From assembly GCA_036346375.1 (NCBI GenBank), contig CM070511.1, positions 11,284,001 to 11,348,000 of the forward strand: 64,000 bases of DNA. Reading direction: 5' to 3'. Made by a program: the position numbers and the translations under genes. Positions 45,307-57,403 of the stretch are shown one piece after another (the first letter of the stretch is position 1; each line of letters opens with the position of its first letter). Origin of the DNA: Guadua angustifolia (lineage: Eukaryota > Streptophyta > Magnoliopsida > Poales > Poaceae). The notes below the pieces were generated by a model. The model was not told where the DNA came from and did no database searches. It saw only the letters and a program-made list of their open reading frames with translations.

Positions 45307-48300
45307 ACGCTGGCACGTAGCACGACGACCTCGATTTGGAGTTCCAGCAGGGCGAGCGCCGGATCGATGTCATCTTCGGTGGCTCGTCAGCTTACTAGTC
45401 CAGGCGCGAGGTCAAGGCCGCCGCATGGGCCATCTACCAGGTCACCGCTGGGAAGCCCATCGAGTAGCCCTGCAAGTGGGCTGGGGCCACCATTACCTTC
45501 TCTCCAGAAGACGCTCTCCAAGGTATGACCCGAGACCTGAAGACCGCCTTGGTCGTGACCCCGACCATCAGCAATACCGTGGTCGGCACGTCATGGTCGA
45601 CAGCGGCAGCTCTCTTAACCTGCTGCAGGCAGGAGCGCTTAACCGGATGCAGATTCCCCGGTCGAAGGTCAAAAACATCGCCATACCCTTCTTCGGGATC
45701 GTACCCGGGAGCTCGACCATCCCCCTGGGGCAGGTGGTCTTGCCCGTTACCTTCGGCAACTCGGACAACTTCCGCACCGAGCTGGTCACCTTCGAGGTGG
45801 TCGAGGGAGACCTCCTGTACAACGCCATCCTCGGGCGACCTGCCTTGGTCAAGTTTATGGCGGTCAACCATTATGGCCATCGTTGTATGAAGCTGCCTGG
45901 CCCAAACGGCATCATCACCGTGCGGGGCGATCTGCAAGCGGCACATGGATGCGAGACCAAGGTCTTGGCTCTTGCAGGCGTGCTGCCCCAGCGTGGTCCG
46001 GAGGCGATGACGAAGAATGCCCGCCAGAAGGCGGCGATCCAGCCCAATGGGGCGACGAAGGCCGTGCCGCTCGAGGAAGGCGACCCGACCAAGTGCATCC
46101 ACGTCTCGGCCGAGCTGAGTTCCAAATAGGAACTTGAGCTCGTCACCTTCCTTCGTGCCAACAAGGGTATATTCGCTTGGGAGCCCGCGGACATGCCCGG
46201 CGTTCCGAGGGAGGTGATCGAGCACAAGTTGCAGGTGAGATCCGGCTCTCGACCTGTGCGCCAGAAGCTGCGCCGCTTCTCCCCGGAGAAGGTCGCAGTC
46301 ATCAAGGAGAACCTAGACAAGCTCTTGAGGGCCGGTTTCATCCGTGAGATTGACTACTCCGAGTGGCTGGCCAACCCGGTCATCGTGCAGAAGAAAGGGG
46401 GAAAGTGGAGAATGTGTGTCGACCATACGGGGTTGAACTCGGTTTATCCGAAGGACAACTTCCCGCTTCCGCGCATCGACCAGATCGTCGACTCCACCGC
46501 AAATGCCAAGATGCTGAGTTTCTTGGATGCTTACTCGGGATAGCACCAGATCAAGCTGGCGGTCGACGACGAGAACAAGACATCCTTCATCACGCCGTTT
46601 GGCACCTATTGCTATACGACCATGTCGTTTGGTCTGCGCAATGCGGGGGCCACGTTTCAGTGTCTGATGACCAAGACATTCGAACCTCAGATCAGGCGGA
46701 ACCTTGAGGTCTACGTGGACAACATCATCGTCAAGAGCCCCCCCGGGGGTGACCACGTTCGCGACCATGAAGAAACCTTCGCCAACCTGAACAGGCACAA
46801 GATCAAGCTTAACCCCGAGAAGTGTGTGTTCGGCGCGGCGTCGGGAAAGGTGCTCAGCTACATGATCGGGGGCTCGGGGGTCGGCCCGAACCCGGAGAAG
46901 ATCGAGGCGATCGAAAAGATGGCGCCCCCGACCTCGATCAAGCAGGTGCAGAGCCTCACCGGCCGCATGGCTGCCCTCAGCAGATTCATCTCAAGGCTCG
47001 ACGAGCGTGGGCTTCCTTTCTTCCAAACCCTGCGCAAGCACGGGGGCTTCGAGTGGACTACAGAGGCGCAGCGGTCCTTCGACGACTTGAAGGTATACCT
47101 GTCGTCCCCACCCCTCCTTACCACGCCACAACCTGGCGAGAGGTTGCTGCTTTACCTCGCGGCCACCACCCGCACCGTCAGTGTTGTTCTGGTGGCGGAA
47201 CGGGGGTCTCAGCAGCACCCAATTTATTACGTCAGCGAGGTCTTGCACGGCCCGAAGGAGCGCTACCCGCAGGTATAGAAGTTGTTGTATGCTCTCCTCG
47301 TGGCTTCGCGCAAGCTTCGGCACTACTTCCAGGCGCACACTGTAGTCGTCCCGAGCAACTTTCCGCTCGGGGACATCCTGAGGAACCCAGAGGGTGGCGG
47401 ACGAATCGCCAAATGGGCCATGGAGCTGGCGGCGTTCGACGTCCAGGTCGTGGCTCGGACGGCCATAAAGTCACAAGTGCTCGCCGACTTCGTGGTCGAG
47501 CAGACGTCGCAGCCCGCTCCCGAGCTTCAAGTCGAGGAGGAGAAGCCCTGGGTCATGTTCTTCGATGGCTCAAGGTCCTTCAAGCGCTCGGGGGTTGGGA
47601 TCCTTATCCTTACCCTCAAGACAAATGACCGCTTAAGGTACGTGGTCCGCTTTGGTTTCCAGCGACCAACAATGTGGCAGAGTATGGCCTCCGGCGGGCT
47701 TACGGGCTTGCAAGCGTTAGGCGGCGCCTACTGGTCGTGAAGGGCGACTCCCAGCTAGTCATCAACCAGTTCAACAAGGACTACCAGTGCTCGGGAGACT
47801 CGATGGCAAAGTACCTCGCCGAGGTGCGCAAGATGGAGAAGTGGTTTCAGAACTTGGAGCTCAAGCACATCCCCAGGAGGGACAACTCCAGTGCGGATTT
47901 CCTCTCCAAGCTCGGCTCCTCCGACGACGATATCCCCCCCGATGTCATCCTGGAGACGCTGGCGGCCCCATCGATCTCCGATCAAGAGGTCATGCTCGCC
48001 GTGGTCGAAGGTATCCCCTCTTGGGCCGAGCCCATCAACAATTTCTTGCAGGCGACACACACCCGACCCTGCCGAGAGGAGCAGGATCAAGCGACGGGCG
48101 AGCTTGTACACACTCGTGGACGGCATGCTCTACAGGCGGAATGTTTCCGGCATCCTGATGCGGTGCATCTCTGCGGAGGAGGGTAAGTATCTGTTGAACG
48201 ACATTCACTCAGGCCTCTGTGGAGCACACTCTTCATACAGGACGATGGTCGGCAAGGCCTTCCGCATGGGGTACTATCGCCAACGGCGCTTGTAATGCTC

Positions 48301-49223
48301 GTGATATCGTCGCACTCGCCGCGATGCCGCCCACGCCAGAAGTCGCACCACCGCCCACGCCTTCGCACCATCCCACTCGCCTGGCCTTTCTCGACCTGGG
48401 GGCTGGATATCCTCGGCCCTTTTCCTCAGGCGGTCGGGGGAAAGAAGTTCCTGTTCGTGGCCATCGACACCTTCACCAAGTGGATCGAAGCTGAACCAGT
48501 CTCGACCATCACTGCTCGAGCGGCTGTTCATTTTTTCCGCTTGTTCGTGGTCACCAGGTACGGGGTTCCATGCAAGATTATCACTGACAACGGTACTCAG
48601 TTTACCAGTGAGTTGTTCCAGGAGTTTTGCGAGGAACTCGGCATCAAAGTATGCTTCGTCCGCTTGCTCACCCCGAGCAATGGGGCGTGAACGAGCCAAC
48701 CGCAAATCGCCCAGTATGCCAAGAAACGAAGTTGCGATGAGCTCGAACGCTGCGGCAAGACCTGGTGGACAAACTTCCCACCGCCCTATGGTCTATTCGT
48801 ACCACGACAAGCCAAGCCACGTGGTCCACACCTTCCAACGTGTTCGCATCAAGCCATCCCGCCTCCCAAGGTTACTGGCTCGCCAGGTCGCCTTTGGTCG
48901 ACTAAGTCGACTTGAGCACACGAGCGTCCTCGACCTCACCTCGCAGAAGAAGTAAGATGTCCGTGCCGCCACGATCAACGACTACCCGCAAGCTCTTCGC
49001 AGACATGCGTTTGGCCGGTACAACCTAGGAAGCTCCTTGTTGGGGACCTAGCCCTGAGGCGGATTCAGGACTCGTCCAACACCAACAAGTTATCCCCACG
49101 GTGGGAGGGCCCCTATAGAGTCGTTTCAACGGATCGCACGAGGGCTTACCGGCTAGCGATGCCCGATGGCAGAGAGCTCTCTAGCTCATGGAACATAGAT
49201 CAGCTTCGGAAATTTTATGTGTA
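45307..49223 (+). pseudogene. Pol of the Tat element: protease, RT, RNase H, second RNase H, integrase
   Basis: Protease (HVMVDSGSSLNLLQAGAL, about 45590) and RT share one frame with stops TAG at 46127 (after ELSSK) and 46541 (after DAYSG). RT has RPVRQKLRRFSPEK, ANPVIVQKKGGKWRMCVDH, TPFGTYCYTTMSFGLRNAGATF and a mutated active site YVDN (about 46711-46722) where YVDD is required, so RT would be dead even without stops. RNase H follows to a TAG at 47276 (YPQV*KLLYA) and beyond. The second, archaeal-type RNase H (PWVMFFDGSRSF, 47548; VVKGDSQLVINQ, HIPRRDNSSADFLSKL) crosses a frameshift near 47738. Integrase appears as DGMLYRRNVSG..GLCGAHSSYRTM, WGLDILGPFP, ITDNGTQFTSELF and ERANRK in different frames, ending WNIDQLRKFYV at 49223. 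Confidence 0.85.
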
Positions 49224-49720
49224 ACCTCTATACCTTACATTTCAATAAAACTGTTCTTCCATTCTCGCCTTTTATGTCTACTTGTGTTGCTATTATTCTT
49301 TTTCTGTGACTCCTTCAAGCAACCTTCGTACGCAACGCATTTGCTCTTGGTCTAGGTGTCGCGAGTTTGACGTTCACCCCCAGTGGACGAGCTAAACGTA
49401 AACGAACCTCTTCGCAATCTAGCTCTCCCCTGTGCCCAGGCCCGAGCCGAAAGCCTCGCCACTTTGACCGTTGAGCAATGCGCATGGTCGCGGTGGTAAT
49501 TCGAAAGCATCCGGTCGGGCCGCCGTCTCAGATTCACGCCTTGTGCCCAAGGCACGCGTCGCTCAACCTCGGGCCCAACGGGGGCTGGGTAAAGCTATCC
49601 TATCGGCGCACGACCAAAAGAGCGCGAGCATGGCAAACGAGCGAAGCCGGAGGAACTCCGAGTATCCTCGACTATGAATTTCGACCAGGAACGAGGTTTT
49701 CCAAAAACGATATGTTTCTA
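49224..49720 (+). other. Non-coding stretch after Tat pol
   Basis: About 500 bp between the pol stop and the 3' end of the antisense ORF. It contains TTTCAATAAAACTG near 49241 (possible polyadenylation signal) and no protein-like frame. Confidence 0.4.
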
Positions 49721-52700
49721 TTAGAGCATACCTTGCTTTCTAACATTTTTTACAGGTCCCGTGGAGGCATCCGCAGCTCGGCGCCGTTCGTCTTGGAGTT
49801 GGGCCATGGCACTTGTCGCCGCCCTTTTTGCGCGCTCAAGCCTCCCTTCGAGCTCCGAGATCTTGGCCTCGAGCTCGGGGGGAGCCTTCGCCGAGGAAGA
49901 CGCCCAATTGCGGCGGCCTTCTCCAAACCTCGACCTTGGCCCGCCGGCTTCAAGTGTCTCGGTGGCGCTTGAGCTTCCTTCAAGCTCATGGATTTTGGCC
50001 TCCACTGGGACGCCTTCGCCGTGGAGGGTGCTTGTTCACGGGCGGCCTTCTCCAACGCCGACCTTGGCCCGCTTCGGCCTCGACCGCCTCGCTGGCACGC
50101 CCAAGCCTCTTCGAGCTCCAGACCTTGGCCTCAAGCTCGGGGACACCTTCGCTAGGAGGACGCTTGTTCCTCGCCAGCCTTTCTCCAAATTTTTGACCTT
50201 AGCTAGCTTCGGCGCGAAGCGCTTTGTCCGATCGTAGGCGCCAGATTCCACGGCCTTGAAGCCATGCTCGCGCCAAGGTCCTGGTCTGCTCGAGATCGGC
50301 CGCGTGGGCTACCTCCTGCGTCCTCATCGTCTGGCGAAGATCGACAAGCTCCCCGGCTTCCTGCTCGAGCTCCGCCTGATCGACCTCGATGGTCCTGATG
50401 AGCCTCGAGCTGGACTCCAGCGCCCCACCGCATTCAAGGCCCTCAAAGACATCGGCGTGCTCTTGAAGGCCTTGCAGCCCCTGGGAGACATGGTCGATCG
50501 CCTTCACGATAGAAAGGGTGGCCCGAGTTAAGAAAGGAAACAAAGAACTCAGGCTAACAAGCTACGGGGTGCGCGGAGGGGCCCTTACCCCGCGGAGTCG
50601 ATTCTCCAGGCGCGAGCGGGTGTACTCTTCGCGATCGTCGATGCGGCTGCGGGGGATTTCCTCCTCCTCGTCGCCCACTGCTGCTGGGATGAGGTCGACC
50701 GCAGCCCCCATCGGCGCACTGGGCCAGGATCTTTAGGCTCTGCGCCGGTGCGACTCGATTCCGCCGCCTCCGGAGGGCTCGGCTCGCCGGCAGGGGAGGG
50801 GGCGGCAACAACGCTGGCCCCTACCTCCGTGGTCAGGGCTCCGCTCGCCTTCGGCTCCGAGGGAACGATGATCGGCTCCGCGGCAAGGCCTCCCGCGGCG
50901 AGGGCGATCTCCGCGGCCTGGGATGCCACGACCTCGGTTCTCGGCGTGGCCACGGCTGCGTAGGTCTGCGACGCCCCTGCGGAGGTGCCATCTCTGGTGG
51001 CCGGTGGCGTCACGACCTGGACGCCTGATGCGGCCGTGGTCGGGTGAGCCTGGGGCGACTCCGCGGAGGCAATCTGGGCACTGGTGCCCGCCCGCGCCGA
51101 CCTCAGAAGGTCGGCGGTCATGGCGGCTCCCGCCTTGCCGTCAGAATCCTCACCGGTCGCGGCCGGATTTCTCCTCGCCCGTGATCGTCGACCCTTGGTA
51201 GAACTCGCCAATGGGCGGGCTTGGCGGCCCGGCGGGTCCGCGTCGGCGCTTTGGCGTGGGACCACTCAAGACATTCTCCTCCTCCCCGGACTCGGACTCG
51301 CCCTGGACAACAGCCATCATCAAAACGGGCAAGTTTCGAGCTCGAGTGCTCAAGGTCTACGATCAAAAACATACACTAAGCCAGAAAGATGCGGAGGGGA
51401 TGGTGCAGCCCAAGAAGCCGGGGATTTACCTGGGTCTCCAGCCTCCGCCTCACTGAGGGTCGGTGAAGGTCTTGTTGCCCCAAAGCCAACGGGGCACTTC
51501 GCTTGCGTGTCCTCGCGACCTGGGGTCTCGAAGTCCGAGCCAGCTCCGCATCGCCCGCCGTGGCAGGGGTCCGAGCTCGGGGCCCCGGGTGGGAGGGGCT
51601 CGAGGACCTAGCGCGTCACCGCGCTCTGCCGCAAGGAGGAAAAACTTATCAACCATCAAGGCTCACGAGCACGGGCTTGGGGGCTCGACCAGCGGGATCC
51701 TTACCGTGGCACGGTCACCCCACTCGGCATGAGGTTTCTTCGCCTCCTGGCGGTCCGCTTCGGCCGAGGAAGGCATATTCTTCCCTTTTTTGCTCTTGCC
51801 TCCCCGGCAATGGAGCATCCGCTGGCCGTGATCGCATGACTCCCGATGGTCTCCGCATACATGAAAGGATCAAGGGGGGCCCAGGGTCGCTCAAGTCGAG
51901 CCATTGGTCGGGATGGCTTACCTCGGCCTTTCGGCGGAGCACGTTCTTCGACACGGTGTCGTCCATGGAGTAGTTGTGCGCCAGTTTCCCGAACATCTCG
52001 TTCATCCTGGCGGCAACCCAAGACTCCTTCGGCGCTGCAAAAGGGAACGACCCTCAGAGAAGATCGGGGGCAGCCTCGAGCGAGACCACGAGGCAGGGAG
52101 GCATACCAGATGTACCCTCGCGGGTCGAGTCGATGCGCCCTTGGATCTCGTAGAACGGGTGCTTCCGCCTCCGCAGGGGGGACACCGATTCGCAGAAGTC
52201 GACAAGAATCGCCGCCCAAAGGAGGCCGCGCCAAGCGTAGATGAATGGCGACAATGGCCTCTTCGTCGGCCTCGAGATCGTCCGCCTCTGGGGTCTCCTT
52301 CTTCCCGCCGATGGGCTTTCCCTCGTATGACAGCGTGCCGAGTTCCCCTTTCTTCAGGTAGAACCACCGCTCAGACCATGGCCTGAGGGAGTCCCGAGAT
52401 TGGATCCTGGGGAAGGACCACTTGAGCCCCATCCGCTGTCGGAAATAGAGGCATCCGACCACGGGGTCCTTCCCAGAGCGGAAGAGGCTGAAGTACCGAA
52501 AGAAGAGCGAGGGGTTGGGAAGGATTCCTAGGAACCCCTTGCACAGATGGGAGAAGATGGCGAGAGTAAGAATGGAGTTTGGCACCAGGTTTATGAGCTC
52601 GATCACGCAACTGGTGAGGACCACGGAGAGGAACTCACTCTCCGGGGTCCGCAGGCCGAAGAGGACGTAGTGCTCGATGCAAACGATCTCGTCGTCCCTG

Positions 52701-52816
52701 GGGCGTGGCTCGGTCTCGTTGCCCGGTAGCCGCCATGTGAATGGATCAAGCAACCCCAGGGTCTCGAGTTCCTTCATCCTTGCAGGTGACAACGTGCTCC
52801 TCCCTAGCTTGGCCAT
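49721..52816 (-). pseudogene. Antisense ORF of the Tat element (Transposase_28-like plus coiled coil)
   Basis: An accessory protein of unknown role encoded opposite to gag-pol. From ATG 52816 (MAKLGRSTLSPARMKELETL) the frame passes through a block typical of the plant putative gypsy-type transposon domain: SEFLSVVLTSCVIELINLVP, then SILTLAIFSHLCKGFLGILP and FRYFSLFRSGKDPVVGC. It continues PWSERWFYLKKGELGTLSYE and stays open to 51701, although the later part changes character near 52230 and probably follows a frameshift. A Pro/Ala/Glu-rich middle occupies 51265-50585. The C-terminal part (50543-49721) is coiled-coil-like (VDQAELEQEAGELVDLRQTM; LEAKISELEGRLERAKR) with three repeats of about 130 bp. 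The frame is open upstream to 53089, but 52816 has a better start context. The pieces are in different frames, so the gene is broken or spliced. Confidence 0.6.
49910..50200 (-). repeat. About 130-bp tandem repeat in the antisense coiled-coil region
   Basis: CGGCCTTCTCCAA occurs at 49914 and 50043, with a degenerate third copy near 50175. Each is preceded by TCGAGCTC..CTTGGCCTC-like sequence. The period is about 129-132 bp, equal to about 43 codons. Confidence 0.65.
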
Positions 52817-53223
52817 GGCGGTCGCGGCAATTCCGGTCGAAGGTGGGGGAGGAGGTTTTTTGCTTGGGCACAGAGGCTTGGAGGACGAAGGGCGTTGGTC
52901 GGGAAGTTTCCTCAACAGTCGCTGCGGTTTCGAGTTTATAAGCCACACCGTCGCCAAGTCCAGTCCGCGGTGCTTCGAAGGACGCGTCGGCCGCGATTTG
53001 ACAGGTGCAATTAAGGCCTGGGTTGCGGTTTCGAGACGTAGCAGGTGTCCACCAACTGCTTGCATCCGTACCGGGGTTCCGGAGATCAAGAGGCGCCAGG
53101 TGTCGTTTCATCACGCCCTGGCGTTACGTTTTCCGCCCGACCTCGACCTCAAACTCGAAGGTTCCGAAAATCAGTCCCGTCTGTAGAGGCTCAAGGTCGG
53201 ACTGTGTTCCTGCCACGACCTTA

Positions 53224-53239
53224 AGCCTCGGGGGCTAGC
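53224..53239 (+). other. Polypurine tract region of the Tat element
   Basis: GCCTCGGGGGCTAGC lies immediately before the TGACGAGG start of the 3' LTR. It is short and only partly purine. Confidence 0.5.
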
Positions 53240-53895
53240 TGACGAGGGCTGGGCGTCCCTTGACCGGCCAGCGCACGGTCAACGAACCTCCCAAGCTCGG
53301 GAGGCCTCGACCACGACCTGGGCATGTGCCGGGACGCTCGACCTAGAGCGCCTGACCCGAAAGCACGCCCCTCACGACCTCGAGCTCGGGTCGGCTCTCG
53401 CTCGTCAGAGTCCACCCTTGATTACGGATCGCATTTGATCGGCGGTTGCTAAAACGCTGGTCATGGGGATGAAGCAAAGTCGCATCAAGTCCAGAGAAGC
53501 ATCGCCAAATTCAACGTGCATGAAGGCCACTTCCCGGGAATCTCTCCCGTCCGTTGCGCGCAGAGGAGGTATAAGACCAAGAATACGCAGTCTCTCAGGG
53601 GACACGAAGACAACACACCATAGCTCGAGCTTAGACATAGTCACCGTCGAACTTGAGTCAGAACACACCCTCGCATCGTAAATGCTTAAGAATACTACCG
53701 CAAGGCGACTGGAGTAGAGCTATTACCTTCACAGGGGCTCGAACCAGTATAAACCTCTGTCTCACGCTCGTTGTCGTCTTGCTCCGACCATCGTCGCGTC
53801 CATTCCATTCCTCCGCTCGAGCGAAGCGCTGCTCGGGTCCCATATCACACTGACCCCATCTCATTTCTTGCGGTTAGCGATCCCGATCGTCGACA
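53240..53895 (+). repeat. 3' LTR of the Tat element
   Basis: Copy of the 5' LTR, same termini, 656 bp, with a set of substitutions and indels relative to it. Confidence 0.95.
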
Positions 53896-53900
53896 ATTAT

Positions 53901-54634
53901 ATATACATCAAATTTCACTTATAATATTATTTTAAATATATGATACTATCAAATATAACATATAGTTTAATATACTATAATATAAATTCTACCGATACGA
54001 CTGTCATTGACGGTATCAAAGCTGGTATTGATCGGTATCAAGCTAATATGACCCGTATCGAGACCGATACAATACATATGACTACTTGTACTGATTTAGA
54101 AGCTACAATGATAAATACCGATCATACAGGAACTACGGTTGAAATACTTAAGGGTATGTATAATAGGGTCACCTTAGCTTATTATTAGTATGTCTTTATC
54201 AACTTTGTCCTATGTGATAGAGTGAGAAAAGAGAAGATAGAAGAGAGCCAACTCTTATTTTGTAGTAAGCATTACACGAGAACATAAGTAGATTAGTTAT
54301 ATACCAGTGAGCAAAAATAGCTATTGCACAACATCTAGAACCAATATTTAGATATAGTTATTGTATAAACTGGTTTTAATGCTTATCCTGAATAACATAA
54401 ATGATAGTTGGATTAAGTTGTAATCTTTGTTATTGTATTTGCACTAATTGCATCCGGCTCGGCCAGCGATGCACGTTGGTGCCCCACTGCACCGCACGTG
54501 GTCTGATGGGACAACGCGGTGATAATTGAGACGAGGCCATGGCTGGTCAATTCTTCTCTCCTTCCTGTGGCCGCCGGGTTGGTCGGATCATGAAAAAGCA
54601 AACCACAACCAGGATGGGTGGATGGATTCCTAAA
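53901..54634. other. AT-rich flank, the interrupted target of the Tat insertion
   Basis: With 42581-42781 this is the DNA into which the Tat element inserted. Words such as CGGTATC/GATACCG and CCGTATCGAGACCGATAC recur on the right side, and TATCGG words on the left. They suggest an older degenerate element, but I could not define termini. No coding sequence. Confidence 0.3.
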
Positions 54635-54980
54635 TTTGGATCTCTGGACTAATTGTTAGTTGACTAAAAACTAGTTTTAATCTATCTAAATAAGAAGATT
54701 AATAGGTGGGTTAATTTTTAGCCAACCCCTTAACTAACAATTAGTCCATTAGTTGGTGGGTGGAAGCTAATTTAGATTAAAAGTATGTAACACGCTGGGA
54801 AAAGTCTGAAATACCCTCGCTATTATGAGGGGCAGACATGACTTTTTAAAGAAATTAGTCCAACCATTAGCCATGTATCCAAATAACTTAGGCTAATTTT
54901 ATATGGACTAATTATTAGCTAGCTAATAATTAACTCTAGCTATTAGTCAGTTAACAATTAGCTCTAGTTCATCGAAACAT
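54635..54980. mobile_element. Terminal-inverted-repeat MITE (hAT- or Harbinger-like)
   Basis: The left part GGACTAATTGTTAGTTGACT (from 54646) is inverse to the right part AGTCAGTTAACAATTAGCTC. Inner words ACTAATTATTAGCTAGC and CTAACAATTAGTCC repeat the motif. Borders are approximate and no TSD was established. Confidence 0.5.
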
Positions 54981-55258
54981 AGCTCTAGTTCCCTCCTTGT
55001 TCCAGGTCAAAAGCCACGTAACGCCGTCCCCAAAGAACCACCCGATCAGCGATCATCCACGGAGACAGATAGCAGCTCCAAAAATGTTAAGTGAGACTCT
55101 TTAGGCGTGCTTAGTTATCTGCACCAAAGGTGGCTTATTTTAGTGCATTCAATTTTTCAACCATTCGGTTGTCTGCACGAAGCTAGGCTAGGCTGAGCTC
55201 GTACAAGATTCCCTAGTGTTCAGGCTTCAAGAAACTTGTTATATGAGACCTATACATG

Positions 55259-55505
55259 TAGGGCTGAAAAAAGAGCTCGGTGGTGAGGCTCGTGGCTCGG
55301 ATCAAAATTGCATCAATTACACTCGTTCATTAGTTAAATATTGAAATCAGTCAATTTTGAATGAAATTAGATTTTGCTCTGGCTCGGCTCGTTGGCTCGA
55401 TTCTAAAAATACATCCAAATTATAGATAAAATGATATTAAATCAAACTCTGTCAATTTCAAAAAAAGCTCGAAAAAACGAGAACTTGGCTCGATTTCCAC
55501 CCCTA
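55259..55505. mobile_element. hAT-family MITE
   Basis: Termini TAGGGCTGAAAA and TTTCCACCCCTA (imperfect inverses of the hAT type) are flanked by a perfect 8-bp duplication TATACATG (55251-55258 and 55506-55513). Subterminal GGCTCG/CGAGC words recur. 247 bp, non-coding. Confidence 0.9.
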
Positions 55506-55557
55506 TATACATGTTTGCCTCAGGTACATCTGAGCCATCTAAATAACGTCTCCTACC

Positions 55558-57395
55558 TAGAGGTGAAAACGGGGCGGATAATTCCCGCCCGATCCGAAGC
55601 TGGATTCGGTTAGAACCCGATCCGAAAAGAAAAACGTATATCGGGTCGGATCCGGATCAGGATTCGGATAGTTGAAAACGGATACCGGATCGGATTCGGA
55701 GCGTGTATTATCCGAAAAATACGGGTCGAGAACTGGATATCGGATATTTGCATATTCGGATATCGGGATTGTTGGAAAGTATAGATCCTAGGGTAAGTAG
55801 CAAACATGCCCAACAGGCCCAACACGAGACACTAGCGCCAAGAACGCCATGGGAGAGCGGAGACGCCGGATCGGTCTCGCACTCACACAACAAGACTCTC
55901 GCCTCTAGCTCTCGGCCTTCGCCCTAGATCTGATCCAAAGTCCTCTTCGGCAATTCGGCCTTCACCGTCGCCCGGCCCCGGCGGCCCCTGGCCGGCGCTC
56001 CCCCACCCCAGTCCCCCAGTCCCCCTGGCCGACGCCCCCACCCTGGGCCCCAGTCGGCCTCTGCCCCTCTCTCTCCCACCACGCCTCGACTCCTCCGGCG
56101 GTGTCTCCCCAGTCCCCCTGCCAAGGCTTCAGTGCCCCACGGCGTCTCCCCGGCTTGTGCTTCCGGCCAAGACGCTCGACTCCCAGGTGTCGTCCCCAGT
56201 ATGCACTCGACTCCCAAGAACGTCTTGGTCTCCCCTGTGTCTGTGCTCCGGCCAGAGTGGGACGACTCTCGACCAGGTCCGACTCCCCTCGGCGGCGTCT
56301 CGGCAGTCGTCATCTCCCCCGGTGCATGCTCTAACCCAAACTCTTCCTCATGCTTTGTAGTTCATGACTTCATGTTCTTGGCTTTGTAGTTCATCCACTT
56401 ACAATTCTACATATTTTATGTGCCCAACAAAGTCTAAGTCCTCAATTTTTGGAGGCAGTAGAACTGCTCTTTTGCTTAAAGACCAGAGAAGTAGAATTGT
56501 AGAAACATACCAAGCTCTTGCTAGAGGAAGATATATGAATTGTCCTGGGGGAATTTTTGGAATTTTTGAATTGCTCTTGCTAGAGGAATTTTTGGAGAAT
56601 TGCTCTTGCTAGATGCAATATAGATGCTATTACATTGTTGTCCAAATCAGTAGAGCCCTCCCAGCAACATGGAGAGTTCTTTCCTGTTTATTTTTTTAGG
56701 GTCATCATGAATCAGAATATGTGAAAGCTCTTGTTTGTTTTGTTACATAACTAAATCTTGATCAATAGTTCAAGACTTCGACAAAAGAGAAAAGGAACAG
56801 AACATATAATATTCATATGTGGCTGCGTAAATGCTTACAGTGATTACCAAACGATAGAAAAATTGTAGGAAAAACATCCTCTCCAGTTTGCCACTTCTGT
56901 TTTGAAGGCTGAAGCCATGCAATTTATTGTTTCAGACAATATAATGCAATGCATATGCAGGAGCGGATTGGAAAAACTATCTCAGAATAAGGATAAATGG
57001 TTAGTTCAAGTTGAAAGGACATAATAAGGAATAAGACAAACATAATTTGAAAAAGACAAATGAATGTGGTCATGTCAACATTATCACAAACAGCAACATA
57101 GTCAGTAATGAAATTTCCTAGCTAAAGAATGCACGAAGCTATGACCTGAAGACATTCTTCATACTTGATAACCAACAGACTAATGACAAACGAGGGAAGA
57201 CAAAATATATTACTTTATATATACGTATATTATCCGTTCTCGAATTATCCGTTCCCGATCCGAATCCATCATATATCCGACCCGTATCCGTATCCTGAAT
57301 TATCCGGATCCGGTTAGCCCGTATCCGGGGAAAAAATATGGGTTAGGATACGGGAAGAGCAATATCCGCCCGTATCCAACCCGTTTTCACCCCTA
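55558..57395. mobile_element. Ac/Ds-like non-autonomous hAT element
   Basis: Termini TAGAGGTGAAAACGGG and CCCGTTTTCACCCCTA are near-perfect inverses, similar to the TAGGGATGAAAACGG end of maize Ac/Ds. A perfect 8-bp duplication CTCCTACC flanks them (55550-55557 and 57396-57403). Both ends carry arrays of CCGATCC, CGGATA and ATCCGA words (55575-55780 and 57230-57375). The interior has a GC-rich block (about 55840-56330) and AT-rich DNA, with no hAT transposase domain. 1838 bp. Confidence 0.93.
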
Positions 57396-57403
57396 CTCCT
57401 ACC

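Larger units (their letters stand above)
42787..53895 (+). mobile_element. Tat-lineage Ty3/gypsy retrotransposon, complete but decayed
   Basis: LTRs of 651 and 656 bp (42787-43437 and 53240-53895) begin TGACGAGGGCTGGG and end GATCGTCGACA. A perfect 5-bp target duplication ATTAT flanks the element (42782-42786 and 53896-53900). A primer site (GGCGCCCACCGTGGGGC) follows the 5' LTR and a G-rich polypurine tract precedes the 3' LTR. Gag and pol (protease, RT, RNase H, a second RNase H, integrase) are on the plus strand. A 4-kb segment between pol and the 3' LTR carries an antisense ORF. Primer site, dual RNase H and the antisense ORF place it in the Tat group. GC-rich, unlike the AT-rich flanks. 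Confidence 0.93.

Noticed and set aside
44541..53238. Numerous long ORFs on both strands in the Tat element other than gag-pol and the antisense ORF
   Set aside because: GC-rich shadow frames of gag-pol and the antisense gene without independent domain matches.
55558..57395. Ds-like element as an autonomous Ac-type transposon
   Set aside because: No hAT transposase motif in any frame, and 1.8 kb is too short for the usual gene.
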